Assembly: GCA_965219405.1 (NCBI GenBank) | Contig: OZ244736.1 | Span: 62,001-126,000 of the forward strand | Source: VXMO01 sp965219405 | GTDB taxonomy: Bacteria; Chloroflexota; Dehalococcoidia; UBA6926 | Direction of reading: 5' to 3' | Length of the DNA: 64,000 nucleotides | The notes under the pieces: generated by a model | What the model saw: only the letters and a program-made list of their open reading frames with translations | Told to the model about the DNA's origin: nothing | Database searches by the model: none | Shown here: in pieces, positions 24,801 to 31,249 of the stretch | Position numbering within the stretch: position 1 is the stretch's first letter | How the letters are laid out: every line of letters starts with the position of its first letter | Translations under genes and position numbers: made by a program

Positions 24801-25898
24801 TCATTCGCAAAAGGGCAGTCCAAGGGAATCGAGGTCATTCTCTGGAATCTCTTCAAGAGCTTTGGGGATGCAGCCGCTAAGTCGGTTGCTAGCCAAATAC
24901 AACCAACTGAGTTGGCTGAGGCCCTCCGCTTCCGCCGGAATTTCACCAATCAAGTCATTGTATCTGAGCGAAACTCCCTTCACGCCTCCTTCCGTGTTTG
25001 TCGTTACACCATGCCAATTCCCTGGCCATGCGCTGGTCAGCCAATTCGTATTGTCGTGCCAGTTTGGCCCATCAGTTGCAACAAACAGCGCTGCTAGCGC
25101 CGGAGACTCGGGTACCTGAGTGAACAATCTTAGGGGAACATGGCCCTTATTGTTCAGACTTAGGATCTGTAGGGGTGGAAAGCAACCATATTCTCTCAAA
25201 GGTCCCTCGATTAGCGGAGGAAACGTTGGGAGAATATCCAAAGCCTCGCTATTCAAGGCGCCGATGTCCAGGCCAAGCAACTCACCCAACATTCGCTCTT
25301 CGATCCCTTTGATGTATAGAGCCACTTCGTCACTCGTCATCGAAGAGCCGGCCAAGGTAAGAAGCGATTCCGTGGACAGATTCACCTCTAAATCATGAAT
25401 GTCGGCACTCACTGACTGTTCGCTAGGCTTTCTCCGGGCGGCCTGCAGCAACTCCTCCCAAGCCGCGAGATTTACTTCGTGGTATTCCTCAAGAAGTGCG
25501 GGTTTGTCAAGAATCGTGTATTGATCCAGGAAGTCTTGGACCTCCTGCGTCACTTCGCCCCAGGTAGCCTCTGGTGGCTCATAGAATGTCCAGGTAAGCG
25601 CCGCCCGTCTCCCTCCCACGTACGGCGAAATCGTGCCGCACCGTGCGGCGTATTTCAGAGTGCCCCTTATTGTGGCTACATCACTGTCTACGGGGTTCAT
25701 ATTAAACGGCAAGGGGGTTACGGCGTGGACTAGTGTTGGAGTAGCCGACGGTGTGGGGGGTGGTGTTGCAGTGGGTTGGGCAGTGGCAGTAGGCGTCACA
25801 GTCGGGTCTGGCAACGCAGTGGGCTCAGATTCTTCGCAGGCGGTCAGGAGAGCTAAAGCTAGAAGGGAAAGAGCAACAAGTATCAGTCGCAGCATGGC
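24801..25898 (-). CDS. LRR-like lipoprotein, paralogue of the preceding one
   Basis: A 365-residue lipoprotein; the start is moved to MLRLILVALSLLALALLTAC, giving Cys20 in lipobox LTAC. It shows the same order as its neighbour: short Pro/Thr linker (about 25-55), helical domain (about 65-265) with TWGEVTQEVQDFLDQ matching the neighbour's TWGEFAEDTEKLV, then ATDGPNWHDNTNWLTSAWPG and a much shorter LRR block (about two repeats, LIGEIPAEAEGLSQLSWLYL) ending CIPKALEEIPENDLDSLGLP and FCE. The pair are tandem duplicates, 28 bp apart, that differ mainly by loss or gain of repeats. Confidence 0.85.
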   Translation of the reverse strand, partial: AMLRLILVALSLLALALLTACEESEPTALPDPTVTPTATAQPTATPPPTPSATPTLVHAVTPLPFNMNPVDSDVATIRGTLKYAARCGTISPYVGGRRAALTWTFYEPPEATWGEVTQEVQDFLDQYTILDKPALLEEYHEVNLAAWEELLQAARRKPSEQSVSADIHDLEVNLSTESLLTLAGSSMTSDEVALYIKGIEERMLGELLGLDIGALNSEALDILPTFPPLIEGPLREYGCFPPLQILSLNNKGHVPLRLFTQVPESPALAALFVATDGPNWHDNTNWLTSAWPGNWHGVTTNTEGGVKGVSLRYNDLIGEIPAEAEGLSQLSWLYLASNRLSGCIPKALEEIPENDLDSLGLPFCE

Positions 25899-25988
25899 TA
25901 CAGGATAGAGCAATGTGGACAAGGGGTGTGTCGCGAGGCCGCCTGTGGGCGGTGCACCCCCCTACTCAGACCCGAAGGCAGCCGCTGG

Positions 25989-26008
25989 ATTCCCGCTTTC
26001 GCGGGAAT
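25989..26008. repeat. dRS3-like 20-bp palindrome, copy 4 (CCGC subtype)
   Basis: ATTCCCGC / GCGGGAAT around a TTTC loop, immediately upstream of the hsp20 promoter. Confidence 0.85.
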
Positions 26009-26024
26009 GACGACCAACAACGTC

Positions 26025-26052
26025 TTGACACGTACGCACTAAGTTTTATAAT
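26025..26052 (+). promoter_or_regulatory. Consensus sigma-70-type promoter of hsp20
   Basis: TTGACA (26025-26030), a 16-bp spacer, TATAAT (26047-26052). Both hexamers are perfect. The predicted start is near 26059, giving a leader of about 30 nt with AGGAGG. Confidence 0.9.
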
Positions 26053-26072
26053 ATTCTTATCAAGTTTAGTGC
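26036..26072. promoter_or_regulatory. Candidate operator flanking the hsp20 -10 box
   Basis: GCACTAA (26036-26042) is exactly inverted as TTAGTGC (26066-26072), and near-matches extend it inwards (GTTT versus AAGT). The arms bracket the -10 and start site. It resembles neither CIRCE (TTAGCACTC-N9-GAGTGCTAA, arms reversed) nor HAIR exactly. A repressor that blocks this otherwise perfect promoter is plausible. Confidence 0.45.
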
Positions 26073-26087
26073 AGGAGGTTGGTAGAT

Positions 26088-26522
26088 ATGACGATGATGC
26101 GATGGAATCCATGGTCGGTTCGGGCTCCGTTTGGGCGCGGTCTGGATCGGTTCTTTGAGCCGACCCTTGCCCCCGCTTGGTGGCGCAATAGCGGCAACCT
26201 GCGGATCGACGTGGAGGACAAGCCGGATCACTATAGCCTGACGGCCTCGCTGCCCGGTTTCGAGCCGGATGACGTGGACATCTCCGTCACGGGCCGGACG
26301 GTGACGGTGTCCGCGGAGTCGAAGGAGGAGAAGGAGAACTCCGAGGACAGCTACGTACTGCGGGAGCGGTACAGCGGCTCGCTGATTCGACGCCTCATCC
26401 TCCCCGGGGCAGTCGATGCGGCCAGCGGCGCGTCCGGGTTTAAGAACGGCGTTCTGACGATCAGCCTGCCGAAGGCGTCGCGTTCGGAGACGCACAAGGT
26501 GGCGATTGGCGCGGGGGCGTAA
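26088..26522 (+). CDS. Small heat shock protein, Hsp20/alpha-crystallin family
   Basis: A 144-residue holdase chaperone. The alpha-crystallin domain covers about 36-130, beginning LRIDVEDKPDHYSLTASLPG and containing FEPDDVDISVTGRTVTVSAE and the closing FKNGVLTISLPKA that carries the xGVLxxxxPK motif. The N-terminus is short and Trp-rich (MRWNPWSV, FEPTLAPAWWRN). The ATG at 26088 lies nine bases after AGGAGG; a TTG-started extension is less likely. It has its own consensus promoter, possible operator and terminator, so it is a single-gene heat-shock unit that holds unfolding proteins for refolding. Confidence 0.95.
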   Translation: MTMMRWNPWSVRAPFGRGLDRFFEPTLAPAWWRNSGNLRIDVEDKPDHYSLTASLPGFEPDDVDISVTGRTVTVSAESKEEKENSEDSYVLRERYSGSLIRRLILPGAVDAASGASGFKNGVLTISLPKASRSETHKVAIGAGA

Positions 26523-26544
26523 TCCTCACTCGCCTCCCCATGGG

Positions 26545-26583
26545 AGAGGCCCCGCCTAGTGGCGGGGTCTCTCTTGCTTTTTG
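26545..26583 (+). terminator. Rho-independent terminator of hsp20
   Basis: GAGAGGCCCCGCC (26545-26557) pairs with GGCGGGGTCTCTC (26562-26574) with a single G-T wobble, TAGT loop, followed by TTGCTTTTT. Confidence 0.9.
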
Positions 26584-26602
26584 TGGAGGGGGGTTCGATG
26601 GA

Positions 26603-26622
26603 TTCCGGCTTTCGCCGGAATG
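26603..26622. repeat. dRS3-like 20-bp palindrome, copy 5 (CGGC subtype)
   Basis: ATTCCGGC / GCCGGAAT, TTTC loop, 25 bases after the hsp20 terminator. Confidence 0.85.
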
Positions 26623-26665
26623 AGGGGAGTGGCTAAAGGGGGTTCGGTAGGCAAATGCGATTCAG

Positions 26666-26685
26666 ATTCCCGCCTGCGCGGTAAT
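26666..26685. repeat. dRS3-like 20-bp palindrome, copy 6, one arm mutated
   Basis: ATTCCCGC / GCGGTAAT: a G-to-T change breaks one pair. Lies 44 bases after copy 5 in the 250-bp gap before the cyclase gene. Confidence 0.75.
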
Positions 26686-26775
26686 GACGGATGGGCGGGG
26701 GGTGTCGCGGGGATGGCGGGGGATGACGGATAGGAGCAGGGTGCCGGGGGTTAGCGTCGTGTGAGGTGCGTGGGG

Positions 26776-27429
26776 TTAGTCGTCGTTTGAGATGAGGACG
26801 GCTCGGGCGGGGGCGCCGTCCAGACCGGGGGCTTTGAGGGGAAGGAAGGCGAGGGTGTATTCGCGGCCGGCTTCGACGCGTGTGAGGTCAAGGCCTTCCA
26901 TGATGACGCCGTTCGCGCCGAGGATGGCCAAGTGGGCCCTGGGACCGTCGCCTCCAAATTTCTCGATCGACAGGTAGTCGATTCCAACTGACCGGACGCC
27001 TCTTTCAACGAGCCATTCGGCGGCCTCCGGTGTCAGAAAGACGAAGCGGGGCTGGAAGTAGTCCCTTGTCCAGAGGGCGGAATTGCGTGTCTTGAGGAGG
27101 AGGCGCTCGACCGGTGATTCCGGCATGGCGGCTTCAAGGTGCTCGACGGTAATGCCCGTACCCATAGTCAGTCCGGTAAGATCCGCGACCCATGCAGGGC
27201 CAACCATCAATTCAAGGGGCAAAGTCTCGGTTTCCGCCCCACCCTCGATGAAGTGTGCGGGCACGTCGATATGCGTGCCATTGTGCGAACCGATTTCGAT
27301 GCGGGAGAGCCTCATCTGGTCCTTGTGGATGGTTTTTTCTGTGCTGGCGAAATAGGGGGTATCGCCTGGATAGATGTGCATTCCCTCTTTGAGAGATTTC
27401 AGCGGGACGGAGATGTCGATGACACGCAC
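26776..27429 (-). CDS. Cyclase family metal-dependent hydrolase (kynurenine-formamidase-like)
   Basis: A 217-residue cyclase-fold protein. The signature HNGTHIDVPAHFIEGG (about 49-64, family HxGTHxDxPxHF) supplies the zinc or manganese ligands, and GIDYLSIEKFGG contains the conserved Asp. Related enzymes are arylformamidases and isatin hydrolases, but the family spans many substrates. It lies last in the fatty-acid gene run (FAS1-type dehydratase - maoC - plsX - fabG - this gene), 33 bp after fabG's stop. It could remove a by-product of that pathway or be only a passenger; a tryptophan-kynurenine role is not supported by other genes here. Confidence 0.85.
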   Translation of the reverse strand: MRVIDISVPLKSLKEGMHIYPGDTPYFASTEKTIHKDQMRLSRIEIGSHNGTHIDVPAHFIEGGAETETLPLELMVGPAWVADLTGLTMGTGITVEHLEAAMPESPVERLLLKTRNSALWTRDYFQPRFVFLTPEAAEWLVERGVRSVGIDYLSIEKFGGDGPRAHLAILGANGVIMEGLDLTRVEAGREYTLAFLPLKAPGLDGAPARAVLISNDD

Positions 27430-27462
27430 GATAAATGGGGATGGCCCGATAGCGCTCTGCCG

Positions 27463-28248
27463 TCAGCCCGTCAGTGCAAGGCCGCCGTCGACGGCAATGA
27501 GTTGTCCGGTGATATACGCGGCGCGATTCGTGCATAGAAACGCGACAATCTCCGCGATTTCCCATGCGTGCCCGCGACGTCCAAGTGGGATGTGGTCGGT
27601 CAACTGCTGCTTTAGCTCCTCCGGCAGGTTTTCGGTGACATCGGTGGAGATGTAGCCGGGAGCCACGATGTTGGCCGTGACGTTTCTTGCAGCCAGCTCC
27701 TTGGCGACGCTGTATGTGAAGCCTGTGAGGCCTGACTTGGCAGCGGCGTAGTTCGATTGGCCGGGATTGCCTGCGAGGGCGACGACCGAGGAGATGTTGA
27801 TGATGCGTCCCCATCGCTCACGCATCATGGAGCGGATGACGGCGCGGGTGCAGAGGAACGGCCCGCGCAGGTCTGTTCCGATGACGGTGTCCCAATCATC
27901 GTCCGTCATTCGGAGAAGGAGCTTATCGCGGATGATGCCGGAGTTGTTGACGAGGATATCGACCTTGCCAAAGGTCTCTACGGCACCGTTGACCATCGCC
28001 TCAACCTGATCGGTCTGTGAGACGTCGGCCTGGAATGAGGCGCTTTCGACACCAAGGTCCTTTATCTCCTGGACAACATCCTGTGCGAGGCCGCCGCTCG
28101 CGTTGTAGTTGACGACGATGTTTGCGCCCATGGAGGCGAGTTTGAGGGCGATGGCTTTGCCGATGCCGCGGCCGGAGCCCGTGACGAGGGCGACGTGTCC
28201 CTCGAGTTCCTTGGATTCCTGCGTTGCCAATTCGGCCTGGGTCTGCAT
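27463..28248 (-). CDS. fabG: 3-oxoacyl-[acyl-carrier-protein] reductase
   Basis: A 261-residue SDR enzyme, NADPH-dependent reductase of the fatty acid cycle. The cofactor loop is VTGSGRGIGKAIAL, then NNSGI; the catalytic Ser-Tyr-Lys lie in ISSVVALAGNPGQSNYAAAKSG (split here as the pattern S-x12-Y-x3-K) and the C-terminal end is GQLIAVDGGLALTG. The start is taken at the ATG at 28248, four bases after the plsX stop; an upstream frame overlaps plsX and has no homology. The ~17-residue hydrophilic lead MQTQAELATQESKELEG is longer than standard FabG. Translational coupling to plsX is likely. Confidence 0.92.
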   Translation of the reverse strand: MQTQAELATQESKELEGHVALVTGSGRGIGKAIALKLASMGANIVVNYNASGGLAQDVVQEIKDLGVESASFQADVSQTDQVEAMVNGAVETFGKVDILVNNSGIIRDKLLLRMTDDDWDTVIGTDLRGPFLCTRAVIRSMMRERWGRIINISSVVALAGNPGQSNYAAAKSGLTGFTYSVAKELAARNVTANIVAPGYISTDVTENLPEELKQQLTDHIPLGRRGHAWEIAEIVAFLCTNRAAYITGQLIAVDGGLALTG

Positions 28249-28252
28249 GTGT

Positions 28253-29305
28253 TTAGGCTCCCGGCGAGGCGGCCGGCTCAACGGCCTGGCTCCGCGCATG
28301 AATGGCGCTCAATTCAGTCTTGATGGCGTCGACGACGGCATGGTCCTTCAAGAGCTCGGCCGTACGGATTGCACCGTGAACCATGGGCGCGCGGGCACGG
28401 CCGTGTCCGACGATGACGATGCCGTTGACACCCAGAATCGGACCGCCTGCCGTCTCCATCAGGTTGATCTTTCGGAAGATGCTCATGGCGATGTCGCGGG
28501 CCTTTTCGGGGCCGATTTCCGGAGCAAGCTTCTCGCCAAGATCACGCGCGATGGCCTGACTCAGGCCTTCGCTGTACTTGAGGAGGGCGTTTCCGACGAA
28601 GCCGTCTGCAAGGACGACGTTCGCCTTGCCCTGCGCGGCCTCATGCGCCTCAACGTTCCCAATAAAGTTCAGCCCGGAACTCTCCTCCAGGGCCGTGTAC
28701 GCTTCCTTGATCTGCTTGCTGCCCTTGGTCGGTTCCGCACCAACGTTGAGCAGAGCGACGCTGGGGTTGTCAATCTGCAGATAGGCCCGGGCGGTTGCGA
28801 CGCCGATGGCGGCGAAATCAAGGAACTGGGCGGGACGGGCGTCAACGTTCGCGCCCATGTCCAGCCAGATTGTATTGGGTGCGTAGCCGAGCGCAGGGCC
28901 GCCCAACACGGGACGATCAAGATTCTCAAGCGTGCCGAGCAGGAAGTGGGCGCTGGCCATCAACGCGCCAGTGGAACCCATGCTGACAACGGCATCAGCC
29001 ATGCCTTCCTTGACAAGGCCGGTGGCGACGAGAACGGATGCCTTTGGCTTACGACGCAAGGCGAGGGCGGGTTGTTCCGTCTCTTCAATGGCGTCATCGG
29101 ACGGGACAACCTGAATGGCGAGTCCGTTGACGTCCTGCTTGTCCAACTCCGCCTGCACGCGTTCCGGCACGCCAACGAGAAAGACGGTTGCTCCCTCACG
29201 CGCCGCCGCAATGCCACCACTGACGATCTCGGCAGGGGCATGATCACCCCCCATGGCATCCAGCGCTACGCGGAATCCGCGTCCATCAATCGGGGGCGTC
29301 GTCAC
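28253..29305 (-). CDS. plsX: Phosphate acyltransferase PlsX
   Basis: A 350-residue PlsX that forms acyl-phosphate from acyl-ACP for membrane phospholipid synthesis. The opening VALDAMGGDHAPAEIVSGG and the signatures VSMGSTGALMASA and NVGAEPTKGSKQIKEAY (residue blocks in the middle) mark the family, and GPILGVNGIVIVGHGRA is the conserved end. It couples to fabG on the same transcript. PlsY was not seen in this window. Confidence 0.95.
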   Translation of the reverse strand: MTTPPIDGRGFRVALDAMGGDHAPAEIVSGGIAAAREGATVFLVGVPERVQAELDKQDVNGLAIQVVPSDDAIEETEQPALALRRKPKASVLVATGLVKEGMADAVVSMGSTGALMASAHFLLGTLENLDRPVLGGPALGYAPNTIWLDMGANVDARPAQFLDFAAIGVATARAYLQIDNPSVALLNVGAEPTKGSKQIKEAYTALEESSGLNFIGNVEAHEAAQGKANVVLADGFVGNALLKYSEGLSQAIARDLGEKLAPEIGPEKARDIAMSIFRKINLMETAGGPILGVNGIVIVGHGRARAPMVHGAIRTAELLKDHAVVDAIKTELSAIHARSQAVEPAASPGA

Positions 29306-29353
29306 GATTCTTTCCTCCGGTTAATCACGTTGTCCCACGTTCGGACAGCGTTC

Positions 29354-29758
29354 CTATTCTTGCGTCACTGTCAATGTCGCGTCACCTGTCGCGAGGCGTT
29401 CGCGGGGATCGGCTTTCCAACATTCTACGATGCAATGCACGTCTATTGTGCCATCGTCTCGTGGATGGCGTGACCGCTCTTCCACGGATACCTCCACGAT
29501 GTCACCCGGGCGGGCGGGGGCACGGAAACGCGCTCGCATTCTCCCGTTCACCGCCCACGCCGCGCCATAGGCTTGCGCAAGAGCGTCCGACATGTAGCCG
29601 AACAGGATCATGCCGTGCGCGATCGTGCCGCCAAATTGCGTCTTGGCCCCGAATTCGGGATCGATGTGGAGCGGGTTGTGGTCGCCGGAGGCCTCCGCAT
29701 AGGCGTCGATGCGTTCCTGCGTGACAGGGCGTTCAAATCCCGATTCGCTGTTCGTCAT
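29354..29758 (-). CDS. MaoC-like hotdog dehydratase
   Basis: A 134-residue hotdog protein, start set at MTNSESGFERPVT rather than the upstream extension. The hydratase-2 motif is SGDHNPLHIDPEF followed by GGTIAHGMILFGY, with the catalytic Asp-His pair. It likely forms a heterodimer with the adjacent FAS1-type half, as in mycobacterial HadAB, dehydrating 3-hydroxyacyl-ACP. That would replace FabZ, not found in this window. The genes are separated by only 13 bp. Confidence 0.85.
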   Translation of the reverse strand: MTNSESGFERPVTQERIDAYAEASGDHNPLHIDPEFGAKTQFGGTIAHGMILFGYMSDALAQAYGAAWAVNGRMRARFRAPARPGDIVEVSVEERSRHPRDDGTIDVHCIVECWKADPRERLATGDATLTVTQE

Positions 29759-29771
29759 CGTGCCATCATCC

Positions 29772-30206
29772 TCATGCGTCGATTTCAGGGAACATGACCG
29801 TACTGGAGCCGGTGGCGAGAATTTCCCCGCTGTCGCGCTCATGGGTACCGGAGCCGGCGACGCTGAAATCAAGCGAGACAAAGGTTAGGCCGGCCTTATT
29901 CGATATTGTTGAAACGACCGCCGTGCATATGGCGTGTGAGTCGACGTGGATTGCCCGCTCTATCCTGATTTCCTGGGAGATGTGCAGACTACCGTCAGGC
30001 AAGGCGGTATGACGAAGCAGGGCGGCGAGCGAGAGCGAGGCCAAGGCCGAGGGCGGGACAAGTTCCACACCGTCTGTGTCCCGCGGCAGCTGGGCGTTCA
30101 GAGATTCTAGGAGTAGCGAAACAGCCTCACGGCTCAAGTCAAGCGGGATCGCCGGGAACTCCTGCCTTTCATGCATGGTCTCAAGGCCGACCCGGCGGGT
30201 GGACAT
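29772..30206 (-). CDS. FAS1-type dehydratase / MaoC N-terminal-half protein
   Basis: A 144-residue hotdog-like protein resembling the non-catalytic (N-terminal) half of 3-hydroxyacyl-ACP dehydratases. FPAIPLDLSREAVSLLLESL opens it, and QEIRIERAIHVDSHAICTAV with STVMFPEIDA form the later strands. ATG at 30206 follows AGGTGGG. It immediately precedes the MaoC gene, whose DHNPLH residues would supply catalysis in a HadA-HadB-type dimer. It lacks the D-x4-H motif itself. Confidence 0.75.
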   Translation of the reverse strand: MSTRRVGLETMHERQEFPAIPLDLSREAVSLLLESLNAQLPRDTDGVELVPPSALASLSLAALLRHTALPDGSLHISQEIRIERAIHVDSHAICTAVVSTISNKAGLTFVSLDFSVAGSGTHERDSGEILATGSSTVMFPEIDA

Positions 30207-30302
30207 CAAGCCCACCTGCCGACTGCGGGGTAATCGTTATGAACCACGCCATGCCTGGTGGCGCGCGCTACCGGAGTTGTTCGAGCCAAAGGCGGCCCGG
30301 CT

Positions 30303-31097
30303 TTATGCGTTGAGGAAGTCAATCAAGGCCTTGTTGAACTCGTCCGGCTTGTCCAGGTTGGAGAGGTGGCTGGCTCCCGGAATCTTCACCAGCTTTGAGT
30401 TATAGATCGCTTCCGCCATCGCCTCAGCATCGGCCGGGGGAGTAATACCGTCCTCCTCACCAACGACGATCAGCGTGGGAACGGCAATGGAGGGCAGGAG
30501 ATCAGACTGATCTACTCGAACTGCCATGCCGCGCGCTGATCCGGCAACGCCGGCCGGAGCTGCGGCACGAATCATGTCAGATGCCTTGGCGGCAACGTCC
30601 GGCTTCCCGCTGACAGTTGCTTCGGTCAACATACGGGCCGGCAAGGCATCGGCGAGTCCACCGACTCCGTCCGCCTCAACCTGCTTGGCAAGGTTCTCAC
30701 GCCCTTCAGCCGCCTGCGCGGTGTCCGGGAGGTGTCGGGTGTCCAACAGCATCAGGCTCGCAATGTGCTCGGGATATGCCTCTGCGAATGCCAGCGCGAC
30801 GTAACCACCCATGGAGAATCCACCGAGTGCAACTTCGCCTAGAGAGAGTTCCTCAATGAGTACGTGGAGGTCTTCGGCGAGCATTTCCATTGTGTACGTT
30901 TCACTTGTCGCGCCGGAATCGCCGTGCCCGCGCAGATCGTAGGTGATGACCCGGTTGCCGTCGGTGAGGGCCGCGACCTGGTCATCCCACATGGACTTGT
31001 TGTAGGGGAAACCGTGAATGAGAACGACGGGAGGCCCATCGCCCTGCCCCTGGTCTGTGTAGGCGGTATCGATTCCGTTGGTCTGGACGGTTGGCAT
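30303..31097 (-). CDS. Alpha/beta-hydrolase
   Basis: A 264-residue alpha/beta-hydrolase. The oxyanion HGFPYNKSMW follows strand 3, the nucleophile elbow is GGFSMGG with Ser95, the acid is probably the Asp in VVGEEDGIT, and the His in GASHLSNLDKP closes the triad. Related families include 3-oxoadipate enol-lactonases and fluoroacetate-type dehalogenases; the presence of SMGG rather than DWG argues against a haloalkane dehalogenase. The sequence between the elbow and acid is a normal cap. No pathway context fixes the substrate. Confidence 0.87.
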   Translation of the reverse strand: MPTVQTNGIDTAYTDQGQGDGPPVVLIHGFPYNKSMWDDQVAALTDGNRVITYDLRGHGDSGATSETYTMEMLAEDLHVLIEELSLGEVALGGFSMGGYVALAFAEAYPEHIASLMLLDTRHLPDTAQAAEGRENLAKQVEADGVGGLADALPARMLTEATVSGKPDVAAKASDMIRAAAPAGVAGSARGMAVRVDQSDLLPSIAVPTLIVVGEEDGITPPADAEAMAEAIYNSKLVKIPGASHLSNLDKPDEFNKALIDFLNA

Positions 31098-31249
31098 AGA
31101 CGTATTCCCCCTGCCCCAAATAGTCGAATCTTATGAACTTCTAGAGTGTAACAGTGCTCAGAGTAGCGTTGCCACAGGCGCGGACACGTGTATCACTGCG
31201 TTACACTAGGTAGAACGCATTTCAAGAAATTGTTAAGGGGGGATGGACA

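Noticed and set aside
26666..26685. Copy 6 palindrome as a separate repeat family
   Set aside because: It differs from the CCGC subtype by one base in one arm and is a decayed copy.
28109..29473. 454-codon plus-strand frame opposite fabG and plsX
   Set aside because: Shadow of two well-recognised genes; low complexity of the wrong sort and no homology.
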